Below, piece after piece: positions 17,759-25,545 of a stretch of 64,000 bases of DNA. Source of the DNA: Nocardia neocaledoniensis (GTDB taxonomy: Bacteria; Actinomycetota; Actinomycetes; Mycobacteriales; Mycobacteriaceae); contig NZ_QGTL01000011.1 of assembly GCF_003182135.1 (NCBI RefSeq), forward strand, positions 62,001 to 126,000. Reading direction: 5' to 3'. Position 1 is the first letter of the stretch. Every line of letters begins with the position of its first letter. The notes under the pieces were generated by a model. It saw only the letters and a program-made list of their open reading frames with translations, made no database searches and was not told the origin of the DNA. The position numbers were made by a program, and so were the translations under genes.

Positions 17759-17786
17759 CCATCCGGACCGATGGGCTGGCCGAACT
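17759..17786 (+). promoter_or_regulatory. SigK-type promoter of the FAS1 lipoprotein gene
   Basis: CCATCC (17759-17764), a 16-base spacer and CGAACT (17781-17786) resemble the SigK promoter known from mycobacteria (CCATCC and CGAATA, as I recall). Almost the same arrangement, with a shared GCTGGCCGAA over the -10, precedes the sigK gene. Confidence 0.7.
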
Positions 17787-17844
17787 CCGTGGCATCCAAA
17801 CCAATGCGGCCTCTTCGCCGCTCGACGGAAGTGACGGAACGACC

Positions 17845-18492
17845 ATGCGAACCCTTCGCACCACCCTCGCCGCGACCGCTGTGCTCGGAGCCGTGCTCGG
17901 CGCCACGGCCTGTTCCGATGACGACACCACCACCTCGGCGTCGACCTCGGCCATGCCGACGACCTCCGCGATGGGCACCACGACGGCATCCGCGGCCGCC
18001 GGCCTCGTCGGTCCCGGTTGCGCCGACTACGCCGCCCAGGTCCCCAGCGGCCCCGGCTCGGTGAACGGAATGGCACAGGACCCGGTGGCCGTCGCCGCGT
18101 CCAACAATCCGATGCTCACCACCCTGGTGTCCGCGGTGTCGGGCAAGCTCAACCCCCAGGTCAACCTGGTCGACACGCTCAACGGCGGCCAGTTCACCGT
18201 GTTCGCGCCCGTGGACTCCGCGTTCGCGAAGATCGACCCGGCCACGATCGACTCGCTGAAGACCGACTCGGCCACCCTCACCAAGATCCTGACCTACCAC
18301 GTGGTGCCGGGCCGGATCGAGCCCCCGTCGATCGCGGGCAAGCACAAGACGGTCGAAGGCGCCGAGGTGACGGTGACCGGCTCCGGTGACACGCTCGCCG
18401 TCGGCGACGCGAAGGTCGTCTGCGGTGGAGTCCAGACCGCGAACGCCACCGTGTACATGATCGACAGCGTGCTCATGCCGCCTGCCGCATGA
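17845..18492 (+). CDS. FAS1-domain lipoprotein (MPT83/MPT70-like)
   Basis: This 215-residue protein begins with a lipoprotein signal peptide ending in the lipobox L-G-A-T-A-C (Cys at 23), followed by a Ser/Thr-rich linker. One fasciclin domain (about 75-215) shows F-T-V-F-A-P-V-D-S-A-F, L-T-Y-H-V-V-P-G and V-Y-M-I-D-S-V-L-M-P-P. In Mycobacterium tuberculosis the homologous surface antigens Mpt70/Mpt83 are the main SigK targets. The SigK-like promoter and the adjacent sigK-rskA pair suggest the same circuit here. The ATG at 17845 is the only start that yields a signal peptide. Confidence 0.88.
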   Translation: MRTLRTTLAATAVLGAVLGATACSDDDTTTSASTSAMPTTSAMGTTTASAAAGLVGPGCADYAAQVPSGPGSVNGMAQDPVAVAASNNPMLTTLVSAVSGKLNPQVNLVDTLNGGQFTVFAPVDSAFAKIDPATIDSLKTDSATLTKILTYHVVPGRIEPPSIAGKHKTVEGAEVTVTGSGDTLAVGDAKVVCGGVQTANATVYMIDSVLMPPAA

Positions 18493-18553
18493 CCGCTCCG
18501 GCGCTCGGGCGAGAGAGGATGATGGCGACAGCGAAGAAAGTTGCCGACGGCGC

Positions 18554-18581
18554 CCATCCGAACCGTGGCGCTGGCCGAAGT
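18554..18581 (+). promoter_or_regulatory. SigK-type autoregulatory promoter of sigK
   Basis: CCATCC (18554-18559), a 16-base spacer and CGAAGT (18576-18581) align base for base with the promoter in front of the FAS1 gene. It implies that SigK drives its own gene. Transcription would begin near 18588, which favours the sigK start at 18615. Confidence 0.7.
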
Positions 18582-18614
18582 CCCTCTCATGCTGATGCGA
18601 GCAGGTACCACACG

Positions 18615-19262
18615 ATGACGAACGGGCAGCGCGCCGTACCGATCCGGCTGCGGTCGGTGAGCGATCCCGCGCCCGCGTGCCCCGCCGTGGCCAAGCCCGA
18701 CCACGCCGTCCAGGCCCGGCTCATCACCTTGCTGGACGAGGTGGCCGCCGGTGACCGTCGCGCGTTCGCCGAGTTCTACCGGGCGACGAGCCCGCGGGTC
18801 TTCGGGCTCGCGTTACGGGTGGTGCGCAACCACGGCGCCGCCGAGGACATCGCGCAGGAAGTCTTCCTGCAGGTGTGGTCGCTGGCGGGGGAGTACGACG
18901 CGAGCAAGGCCAGCCCGATCGGCTGGTTGATGATGCTCACCCACCGCCGCGCGGTCGACCGGGTGCGGGCCGAGCAGTCCGCCACCAACCGTGACCTGGT
19001 GTTCGGCCACGCCCACCTCGGCCGCGATCACGACATCGTGGCCGAGGAGGTCGGCCAGCGGCTCGACGAGCAGTCCGTGCTGGACTGCCTCGACACCATG
19101 ACCGAGCTCCAACGCCAAGCGGTGGCGTTGGCCTACTACAGCGGGCGCACCTACGCCGAGGTGTCCGAGACCTTGGCGGTGCCGTTGCCGACGGTGAAGA
19201 GCCGGATCAGGGACGGGTTGAAGCGCCTGGAGAACTGCCTGACCGGAGGTGCCGCCCGATGA
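18615..19262 (+). CDS. sigK: ECF sigma factor SigK
   Basis: The 215-residue factor has sigma region 2 (R-V-F-G-L-A-L-R-V-V-R-N-H-G-A-A-E-D-I-A-Q-E-V-F, then the W-L-M-M-L-T-H-R-R-A-V-D-R-V-R DNA-contact helix) and region 4 with the Y-S-G-R-T-Y-A-E-V-S recognition module and P-T-V-K-S-R-I-R-D-G-L-K-R-L. Its anti-sigma partner overlaps its end by four bases (ATGA), and a FAS1 lipoprotein gene lies upstream, the classical SigK context. The frame extends to 18489, but the promoter at 18554-18581 makes the ATG at 18615 the likely start, behind a short AGCAGG. Confidence 0.85.
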   Translation: MTNGQRAVPIRLRSVSDPAPACPAVAKPDHAVQARLITLLDEVAAGDRRAFAEFYRATSPRVFGLALRVVRNHGAAEDIAQEVFLQVWSLAGEYDASKASPIGWLMMLTHRRAVDRVRAEQSATNRDLVFGHAHLGRDHDIVAEEVGQRLDEQSVLDCLDTMTELQRQAVALAYYSGRTYAEVSETLAVPLPTVKSRIRDGLKRLENCLTGGAAR

Positions 19263-19993
19263 GCGAGACAGAGCGGCGGACACCGCGACCATGGCTCGAC
19301 GAAGCCTATCCATACGCGCTCGACGCGCTCGATGACGACCAGCGCCGCGCGGTCGACGAGTGGCTCGACGCCGCGGGCCCCGACACGGCTGCGGAGTTCC
19401 GTGCCGCTGTCCGCCGTATCCAGGAGACCACGGCGGCGATGACCGTCACCGACGCCGTGCAGCCCCCGGCCCGGCTCGAGGCCGCGTTGATGCGTGCCCT
19501 CGACCAGCTCGACCCGCAGGTACGCCCGCTCACCCGGCGGGACCGAACCGGAGGTCAGTGGCCGTTGCGGTGGCTGCTGGCCGCGGCCGCGTTGATCGTG
19601 GCGGTCGGCGCGGGTTCCTGGCTCGCGGTGGTGGTGGACCGGCCCGACGGCGGGTCCGGCGCGATCACCGCGCAGCAGGTGCTCGACGAGCCCGACAGTC
19701 GCGAATCGTCGGTCCCGATCGACGGTGGCGGGGCGATGACGGTGTCGCAGTCCGCGGCGCTGGGCGCCGCGGCGGTGTCCTTCCAGGACATGCCGCCGCT
19801 GCCCGCCGACCGGGCGTATCAGCTGTGGCGCATCCCGACAGGAAACGCGCCGAAGTCGGTGGCCGTCATGACCGATGAAGCCTCCGTGGTCACCGCCGTC
19901 GATCCCGCCGACACCCTCGCGGTGACAGTGGAACCCGCAGGCGGGTCGCCGGGGCCGACCTCACCACCGATCGTCAGCATGACCGTCGGCTGA
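19259..19993 (+). CDS. rskA: Anti-sigma-K factor RskA
   Basis: The 244-residue protein has an N-terminal cytoplasmic anti-sigma domain (Y-P-Y-A-L-D-A-L-D-D-D-Q-R-R-A-V-D), one transmembrane helix (about 103-124) and an extracytoplasmic RskA domain with Y-Q-L-W-R-I-P. It would hold SigK at the membrane until regulated proteolysis frees it. The four-base overlap with sigK indicates coupled translation. The length and layout match mycobacterial RskA. Confidence 0.87.
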   Translation: MSETERRTPRPWLDEAYPYALDALDDDQRRAVDEWLDAAGPDTAAEFRAAVRRIQETTAAMTVTDAVQPPARLEAALMRALDQLDPQVRPLTRRDRTGGQWPLRWLLAAAALIVAVGAGSWLAVVVDRPDGGSGAITAQQVLDEPDSRESSVPIDGGGAMTVSQSAALGAAAVSFQDMPPLPADRAYQLWRIPTGNAPKSVAVMTDEASVVTAVDPADTLAVTVEPAGGSPGPTSPPIVSMTVG

Positions 19994-20008
19994 CCCGCCG
20001 TCGGCGGG
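19994..20008 (+). terminator. Short GC hairpin after rskA
   Basis: CCCGCCG and CGGCGGG flank a single base directly after the rskA stop codon. A real loop would open a few pairs. It lacks a U tract, so it may only weakly reduce read-through into the next gene. Confidence 0.3.
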
Positions 20009-20042
20009 CCGTGCCGGCACTCGAAACCCCAGGAGTGACAGC

Positions 20043-21572
20043 ATGGTTCGCAGACTACGTGCGCTGAGCCGCACCGCGGCCGCGGTGGCCGCGACGGCGG
20101 CCGCCGCGGCGATCCTCGGCGTCGGCCACCTCGTCGCGGCGTTCGTCGATCCGAACGCGTCCCCGTTCTTCGTCCTCGGCGCCACGGTCGTCGACCGGAC
20201 GCCGAAGTGGCTGAAGGACAGCGCCATCCGCTGGTTCGGCACCAACGACAAACTGGCGCTGGCGATCACGATGGCGGTGGTCATGGTGGGGGCGGCGGTG
20301 CTGATCGGACTCCTCGCGCGGCGTGCCCCGTGGCTCGCCGCGGGCGTGCTCGGGGCGCTCGGCGTCGCGGTGGCGGGTCTGGCGCTGCTGCGGCCCGGCG
20401 CGGGCCCGCTCTTCGCGGTTCCGGCCCTGGTGGGAACCGCGGTGGGAACCGCAGCGTTCTGCCTGCTGGTGACCGCGCCGGCCGCACACCGGCGCGGTGA
20501 CGGGCCGACGCGCCGCGGCTTCCTGTTCGCGGTCGCCGCGGTGGCAGCCGGTGCCGCGACGGCGGGAGCGGCAGGCAGGTTCATCGGGACCAGACTGCGC
20601 GACATCGCCGCCGACCGTGCGGCTTTCGTGCTGCCCCGGGTGGCCGAAACCGCCGCGCCCGTGCTGCCCGAAATGGATCTCGGGCTGCCCGGACTGACCC
20701 GCATGGTCACACCGGCGGCGGATTTCTACCGCATCGACACGGCCCTGCAGCTGCCCGCGCTGACCCGGGCGCGGTGGCGGCTGCGCATCCACGGCATGGT
20801 GCGGCGCGAGATCGTGCTGGACTTCGACGCGCTGACCGCTCGTCGCGCCGTCGAGTCACTGATCACGTTGACGTGCGTGTCGAACGAGGTCGGCGGTGAT
20901 CTGGCCGGCACGGCCGTGTGGACCGGTTACCGCCTCGCGGACCTGCTGGCGGAGGCGGAACCCGAGCCGGGCGCCGACATGGTCCTCTCGCGCAGTGTCG
21001 ACGGATTCACCGCGGGCACACCGCTGGACGCGATTCTCGGCAATCCGGACGCCCTGCTGGCCGTGGGAATGAACGGCGCCCCGCTGCCGGTCGCGCACGG
21101 CTATCCGGCCCGGCTGATCGTGCCCGGCCTGTACGGCTATGTCTCGGCCACCAAGTGGGTGGTCGACCTGGAGCTCACCCGTTTCGACCGTGCTCGTGCG
21201 TATTGGACCGAACGTGGCTGGGCCGCAAGGGCGCCCATCAAGACCGCGTCGCGGATCGACGTCCCCGCGGCGTTCGCGACGCTCGCGCCTGGCCCGGTGA
21301 CGGTGGCCGGAGTCGCCTGGGCGCAGGGGCGGGGAATCGCGGCGGTCGAGGTGCGGGTCGACGACGGCCCGTGGCAGCAGGCCACCCTCGCCGCCGCGTA
21401 CTCCCAGGACACCTGGCGGCAGTGGACGTGGTCCTGGGACGCCTCGCCCGGCACCCACACGCTGCGCGTGCGCGCGATCGACGGCACCGGGACGGTGCAG
21501 ACCGACACCAGGACGACGCCGTTCCCCGACGGCGCCACGGGCTGGCACAACCGGGTGGTGACAGTGCGCTGA
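20043..21572 (+). CDS. Membrane-anchored molybdopterin oxidoreductase (sulfite oxidase family)
   Basis: The protein has 509 residues. The first 150 contain about four hydrophobic helices, followed by R-R-G-F-L-F-A-V-A-A-V, a possible re-entrant Tat-like segment. Then comes a sulfite-oxidase-type molybdopterin domain with the cofactor-binding Cys in L-T-C-V-S-N-E-V-G-G (about residue 277) and P-A-R-L-I-V-P-G-L-Y-G-Y, and a C-terminal immunoglobulin-like Mo-dimer domain. It should carry out an oxygen-atom transfer outside the membrane; the substrate is unknown. It resembles Rv0218-type proteins. It follows rskA by 49 bases with an AGGAG site, so it may belong to the SigK operon. Confidence 0.85.
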   Translation: MVRRLRALSRTAAAVAATAAAAAILGVGHLVAAFVDPNASPFFVLGATVVDRTPKWLKDSAIRWFGTNDKLALAITMAVVMVGAAVLIGLLARRAPWLAAGVLGALGVAVAGLALLRPGAGPLFAVPALVGTAVGTAAFCLLVTAPAAHRRGDGPTRRGFLFAVAAVAAGAATAGAAGRFIGTRLRDIAADRAAFVLPRVAETAAPVLPEMDLGLPGLTRMVTPAADFYRIDTALQLPALTRARWRLRIHGMVRREIVLDFDALTARRAVESLITLTCVSNEVGGDLAGTAVWTGYRLADLLAEAEPEPGADMVLSRSVDGFTAGTPLDAILGNPDALLAVGMNGAPLPVAHGYPARLIVPGLYGYVSATKWVVDLELTRFDRARAYWTERGWAARAPIKTASRIDVPAAFATLAPGPVTVAGVAWAQGRGIAAVEVRVDDGPWQQATLAAAYSQDTWRQWTWSWDASPGTHTLRVRAIDGTGTVQTDTRTTPFPDGATGWHNRVVTVR

Positions 21573-21609
21573 CGCGAGGTCGGCGCACACGAACGGAAGG
21601 GAGTACCGC

Positions 21610-22233
21610 ATGGGCGAGATCATTGTCGCGAGCACCGTCCGCGACGGCGAGCGTGAGTTCGGTATCGAGATCTCCGAACCGGAACAGGACGCGGCCACCC
21701 GGGGCTGGCAGTGCACCTACCGGGTGGACGGCACGCGGACCCGCCGCGTGCGCGGCCCGGACCGCTTGGCCGCCCTGTACGCGGCGCTGGTCGATGTCGA
21801 CAGTCCCGCAGTCCTTTTCGGCCTCGCGCAACGGGGCGAGGACGGCCGCCGGGAACCGCCGATGGCCCGCCGACCCGATGGCGACTCGGGTGCGCGCGTG
21901 CCGAACGCTCGCGAGTTCGGACCGCCGCTGGGCGCCCGCGCTGTCGAGACGGCGCATGGTCCGGTGGTGGTCGTTCTCGGACGCCCCCGCCGCGATCCGA
22001 ACCGCACCCACACCTGCCTGTGCCCGTTCCGCATCGCCGACCGCACCGAAGCCTTCGGCCACGGCTTCGACGACGTGCGCGCCGTGCTGTCCGCCATCCG
22101 CGGCGTGAGCGCGATCCTGGGCATCCGCCCCGACTGGCCGTCCCCACCGGATCGACCGAAACCCGCCGCCGTGCGGCCGCAACCGCTCGGTGTCCGGCCC
22201 CCGCTCCCACCGCTCGACGAGAGGATTCCCTGA
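21610..22233 (+). CDS. Hypothetical protein with two DUF6968-like repeats
   Basis: The 207-residue soluble protein contains two similar halves. Residues 3-70 read A-S-T-V-R-D-G-E-R-E-F then W-Q-C-T-Y-R-V, ending A-A-L-V-D-V-D-S-P-A-V-L-F-G. Residues 107-170 read A-R-A-V-E-T-A-H-G-P-V-V-V-V then H-T-C-L-C-P-F-R-I, ending S-A-I-R-G-V-S-A-I-L-G. This is an internal duplication of a domain of the DUF6968 type. No catalytic motif is visible. A proline-rich tail follows. It sits 37 bases after the molybdopterin oxidoreductase and two bases before the esterase start, so it is probably co-transcribed with both. Confidence 0.65.
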   Translation: MGEIIVASTVRDGEREFGIEISEPEQDAATRGWQCTYRVDGTRTRRVRGPDRLAALYAALVDVDSPAVLFGLAQRGEDGRREPPMARRPDGDSGARVPNAREFGPPLGARAVETAHGPVVVVLGRPRRDPNRTHTCLCPFRIADRTEAFGHGFDDVRAVLSAIRGVSAILGIRPDWPSPPDRPKPAAVRPQPLGVRPPLPPLDERIP

Positions 22234-22235
22234 CA

Positions 22236-23270
22236 GTGCGAACACAGCGACGAACCGGCGGCGCGAGAATACGGTCGCTGACGGTGGTGAGCGCGATAGT
22301 CACGGCCTGCGTGGTGATTCCGGCCGCGGCGGCACACGCCGAGCCGGAACCCGCGCGCATCGTGTCGGTCGCCTCGATCGGCGATCGGCGCGAGGACATC
22401 GCGGTCTTCTCACCCTCGATGGGCAGGCCGATCACGGTGCAGGTGCTCCGCGCGGCGGACTCCGCCGGCGCGCGGCCGACGTTGTATCTGCTCAACGGGT
22501 CGCAGGGCGGACCGAACGGGAGCGGGTGGGACGCGCAGACCGATGTCCACCAGTTCCTGCGCGGCAAGGATGTCAATGTCGTCACCCCCGTCGGCGGCGC
22601 GAGTTCGTACTACACCGATTGGCTGCGCGACGACGCGGTGCTCGGTCGCAACAAGTGGCAGACGTTCCTGAACGAAGAACTGCCGCCCGTGGTCGAGGGC
22701 TACCTGAACGCGAACGGCGACCGCGCCGTCGCGGGTGTCTCGATGAGCGGCACTTCCGTGCTGAATCTGGCGATCGCCAAGCCCGGTTTCTGGAAGGCGG
22801 TGGCCTCCTACAGTGGTTGCGCGCAGACCTCGGATCCCCTCGGCCAGGAGTTCGTGCGGATCACCGTCGAGAACTGGGGCGGGGGACAGAGCATCGAGAA
22901 CATGTGGGGGCCGCGCGACAGTCCACACTGGCGAGCGAACGACCCGCTGATCAACGCGGAGAAGCTGCGGGGGACCGGCGTCTATCTGAGTACCGGCACC
23001 GGACTTCCCGCCGCACCGCACGACACCCCCGCGGACCCGCGCGTGCGGGACGGCAAGATCCCGCTCCCGATCCAGATCGCCTTCGGCGGCCCGATCGAGG
23101 CGGCCGTGCGCTACTGCACCCTCAACCTCGCCGGCCGTCTACACGACTTGGACATCCCGGTCACCGTCGACGAGCGTCCGGTCGGCACGCACTCCTGGGG
23201 CTACTGGGAGGACGATCTGAAGACCTCGTGGCCGTTCCTGGCCGGATCGATCGGCAGCCAGACGCCCTAA
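22236..23270 (+). CDS. Secreted antigen-85-like mycolyltransferase/esterase
   Basis: The 344-residue protein has a signal peptide (about 1-36, ending A-A-A-A-H-A) and the antigen-85 fold: Y-L-L-N-G-S-Q-G-G-P-N-G-S-G-W, P-V-G-G-A-S-S-Y-Y-T-D-W, K-W-Q-T-F-L-N-E-E-L-P, the nucleophile G-V-S-M-S-G (Ser about 168) and the catalytic His in T-H-S-W-G-Y-W. Antigen-85 proteins transfer mycolates between trehalose and arabinogalactan in the cell wall; this divergent member may do so or act as an esterase. The GTG start is preceded by GAGAGGA. The stop codon overlaps an iron box. Confidence 0.85.
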   Translation: MRTQRRTGGARIRSLTVVSAIVTACVVIPAAAAHAEPEPARIVSVASIGDRREDIAVFSPSMGRPITVQVLRAADSAGARPTLYLLNGSQGGPNGSGWDAQTDVHQFLRGKDVNVVTPVGGASSYYTDWLRDDAVLGRNKWQTFLNEELPPVVEGYLNANGDRAVAGVSMSGTSVLNLAIAKPGFWKAVASYSGCAQTSDPLGQEFVRITVENWGGGQSIENMWGPRDSPHWRANDPLINAEKLRGTGVYLSTGTGLPAAPHDTPADPRVRDGKIPLPIQIAFGGPIEAAVRYCTLNLAGRLHDLDIPVTVDERPVGTHSWGYWEDDLKTSWPFLAGSIGSQTP

Positions 23271-23286
23271 GGGTTGCCTTGCCTTA
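23268..23286 (+). promoter_or_regulatory. Second iron box, overlapping the esterase stop codon
   Basis: TAAGGGTTGCCTTGCCTTA has perfect TAAGG...CCTTA half sites with nine bases between and matches the iron-box consensus at about 12 of 19 positions. It precedes the siderophore-binding lipoprotein gene, a standard IdeR/DmdR1 target. Confidence 0.6.
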
Positions 23287-23336
23287 CTCGATGTCCTAGG
23301 GTTCGCGGAACGGTAGCCGTATCGAGGAGGGTCGTC

Positions 23337-24350
23337 ATCGCGAACGAAGATCGACAGGGCAGTGCCCTCAGCCGCCGCCGCTTCTTCGCGGTGGCCGGGG
23401 CGGTCGGGTTGGGTGCGGCGCTGGCGGCCTGCGCGGGTGGTGCCGACGAGGCGGCCGACGGCGCGGGGAGCTGGGAGTTTCCCGACGGGCGCGGTGGCAC
23501 CATCCGGGCCGGGCAGACGCCGGCCCGGGTCGTGGCGTTCACCGGGTCCGCGGGCGCGCTGGTCGACTACGGGGTGCGCGAACGCATCACGGGCATCTTC
23601 GGCGAGGCGCGGTCGGCGGAGCTGCTGGGCGATCTCGATCCGAACGCGGTGACGGTGATCGGCGACGCCTGGGGCCAGTTCGACATCGAGAAATACGCGA
23701 CCCTCGAACCCGACCTGCTCGTCACCGATTCCTATGTGCCGGGGCGGCTCTGGTACGTCCCCGACGACAACCTGGCCAAGATCGAGTCGGCGAACCCGAA
23801 CGTGGTCGCCGTGGAGATCGCCGGTCACCGCCTGCCCGACATCATCGGGCGGTACCGGGCGCTGGCCGAGGCGCTCGGCGGCGACACCGCGTCCCCGGCG
23901 GTCGCGGCCGCCGAGCAGCGCTTCGCCGCCGCGTCCCAGGCGGTGCGCGACGCCGCGGCCGCGAACCCCGGCGTGCGCGTGCTCGCGGCCTCCGCCGGTC
24001 CCGAGCTGTTCTACGCGTCCGACCCCCGCGCGTCCGCCGATCTGAGCTATTTCACCGAGCTCGGTGTGGATGTCGTCGTCCCCGATCAGGTGGACCCCGG
24101 CGGCTATTTCCAATCCCTGAGCTGGGAGATGGCCGACCGTTATCCGGCCGATCTGATCCTGCTCGACGATCGCGACTCCAGCTTGCGGCCGAACGCGCTC
24201 GCCGACCGCCCGGTCTGGCGCAATCTCCCCGCGGTGGCCGCCGGTCAGGTCGCCCCGTGGTCGCCGATCTTCCGCTTCTCCCACGCCGCCACCGCGCCGT
24301 TGCTCGAACGGCTGGCGGCCTCGATCCGCGACGCGAAGAAGGTGCGCTGA
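23337..24350 (+). CDS. Fe3+-siderophore ABC transporter substrate-binding lipoprotein
   Basis: The protein has a twin-arginine lipoprotein signal (S-R-R-R-F-F then A-L-A-A-C, Cys about 32) and a FhuD/FecB-type periplasmic-binding fold with V-V-A-F-T-G-S-A, L-E-P-D-L-L-V-T-D and P-A-D-L-I-L-L-D-D. It would capture ferric siderophore at the outer face of the membrane; no permease or ATPase follows. The start is odd: AGGAGG (23325-23330) lies six bases before an ATC codon at 23337, and the frame has no ATG, GTG or TTG between there and a TTG at 23274 that sits inside the iron box. I place the start at ATC with low certainty; the rest of the call is firm. Confidence 0.75.
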   Translation: MANEDRQGSALSRRRFFAVAGAVGLGAALAACAGGADEAADGAGSWEFPDGRGGTIRAGQTPARVVAFTGSAGALVDYGVRERITGIFGEARSAELLGDLDPNAVTVIGDAWGQFDIEKYATLEPDLLVTDSYVPGRLWYVPDDNLAKIESANPNVVAVEIAGHRLPDIIGRYRALAEALGGDTASPAVAAAEQRFAAASQAVRDAAAANPGVRVLAASAGPELFYASDPRASADLSYFTELGVDVVVPDQVDPGGYFQSLSWEMADRYPADLILLDDRDSSLRPNALADRPVWRNLPAVAAGQVAPWSPIFRFSHAATAPLLERLAASIRDAKKVR

Positions 24351-24440
24351 CCGCACGGGTATCCGCGAGGCCCGGCTGATAACACGGCCGCGAGGAATGG
24401 CGATCTTGTCACGCTGTTCACTTCGCACCCAAGGAGTTCC

Positions 24441-24944
24441 GTGAGCCAGCCGCAATATCCCCTCGGTCCGTACCCGCCGCACCCGCCGCGCCGGAACAAC
24501 ACGACGCTGTGGGTGTTGCTCGCGGTCTTCGGCGTCCTGTTCCTGGTGTTCGGCAGCTGCACCGCCGCGGTGCTCGTCGCCGCGGACGGCGCCGAGCAGC
24601 GCCCGAGCACCGAGGTCGCCCCGCCGAGCGGCAGTCCGGGCGTGCCGTCATCGACGAAGCCTCCGCGCACGAGCGCCCCGCGCCCGACCACCTCGACACC
24701 GAACGCGACGGTCGACCGCAAGCTGGCGGAGCAGGTGTACATCGCGACACTGGACGAGCAGGGCATCTACTACTCGTCCCGGCAGGCCGCCCTGGACCTG
24801 GCGACCGCGGTCTGCGACGAACGCGCGGCGGGCGTGTCCGAGGTCGAGATGGTCACCGCCCTCGCGGAGAAGGGCTACTCGATCGACGACGCGGCCTACC
24901 TGGTCGCCGCCGCGGAGACCCAGTTCTGCCCCGAATACGCCTGA
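24441..24944 (+). CDS. Membrane-anchored DUF732 protein
   Basis: This 167-residue protein has a proline-rich cytoplasmic start, one transmembrane helix (about 22-48), a Ser/Thr/Pro linker and a C-terminal DUF732 domain. The DUF732 domain contains Y-I-A-T-L-D-E-Q-G-I-Y-Y, A-T-A-V-C-D-E-R-A-A-G and two Cys likely to be disulfide-bonded (near residues 123 and 164). DUF732 domains are abundant in mycolate-containing actinobacteria, are secreted or surface-exposed, and have no known function. Translation from the GTG at 24441 follows AAGGAG. Confidence 0.8.
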   Translation: MSQPQYPLGPYPPHPPRRNNTTLWVLLAVFGVLFLVFGSCTAAVLVAADGAEQRPSTEVAPPSGSPGVPSSTKPPRTSAPRPTTSTPNATVDRKLAEQVYIATLDEQGIYYSSRQAALDLATAVCDERAAGVSEVEMVTALAEKGYSIDDAAYLVAAAETQFCPEYA

Positions 24945-24963
24945 CCGGTACCGGGCTCGTCGT

Positions 24964-25545
24964 TCACGGCACGAAAGGCGTTGCGGCGCGGGCGGTTCGC
25001 AGGGCGCAGGCCCACCAGGTGAGCTGGTCGAGGGTGGCTTCGACGGCGTCGTGCAGGTCGGGGTCGCGGCGGGGCCAGGAGCCGTCGACGGTGAAGCGCT
25101 GCCAGGCCCGTGAGACGGTGACGGTGCGGCGGATCGGGACGGCGTTGAGCTCGCCGAACACCTGCCGCAGCTGAGCCGCGCCGTGCCCGCCCTCGGCATC
25201 GCGGCAGTAGGTGACGACCGAGACCGGCTTGGCGGCCCACTCGCTGTCGAACCAGTCGATGGCGTTCTTCACGGCGGCGGGGAAACTGCGGTTGTACTCG
25301 GGCGTCACGACGACGAAGGCGTCGGCGCCCGCGAGCCGGGAACCCAGCGCGCGCACCGGTTCCGGGCGCGGCTCGTCGAGGTCGGGCAGCTGGTCGGGAA
25401 GCGCGGCGGTGGCCAGGTCGATCCGGTCGACCGTGAGGTCGGGACGGCGGGCGCAGCGTCCGGCGAACCAGTCGGCGACCAGCGGCCCGAAGCGGCCGGA
25501 GCGGGTGGAGCCGAGGATCAGCGCCACCCGCAGCACGTCGCTCAT
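24964..25545 (-). CDS. NADPH-dependent FMN reductase
   Basis: The 193-residue flavodoxin-like protein has the FMN phosphate loop L-I-L-G-S-T-R-S-G-R near the N-terminus and the family motif V-V-V-T-P-E-Y-N-R-S-F-P-A-A-V-K-N-A-I-D-W. Such proteins reduce FMN, quinones or azo compounds in the cytoplasm. Its ATG overlaps the end of the lipoprotein hydrolase gene by four bases, so both are made from one message. The hydrolase neighbour does not indicate the substrate. Confidence 0.85.
   Translation of the reverse strand: MSDVLRVALILGSTRSGRFGPLVADWFAGRCARRPDLTVDRIDLATAALPDQLPDLDEPRPEPVRALGSRLAGADAFVVVTPEYNRSFPAAVKNAIDWFDSEWAAKPVSVVTYCRDAEGGHGAAQLRQVFGELNAVPIRRTVTVSRAWQRFTVDGSWPRRDPDLHDAVEATLDQLTWWACALRTARAATPFVP

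Noticed and set aside
9354..17981. An unbroken minus-strand frame of more than 2800 codons running antisense through the whole NRPS gene
   Set aside because: Only its last 401 codons (the diguanylate cyclase) have protein-like sequence. The rest is low-complexity Arg/Gly/Ala/Val text that mirrors the codon bias of the NRPS on the other strand.
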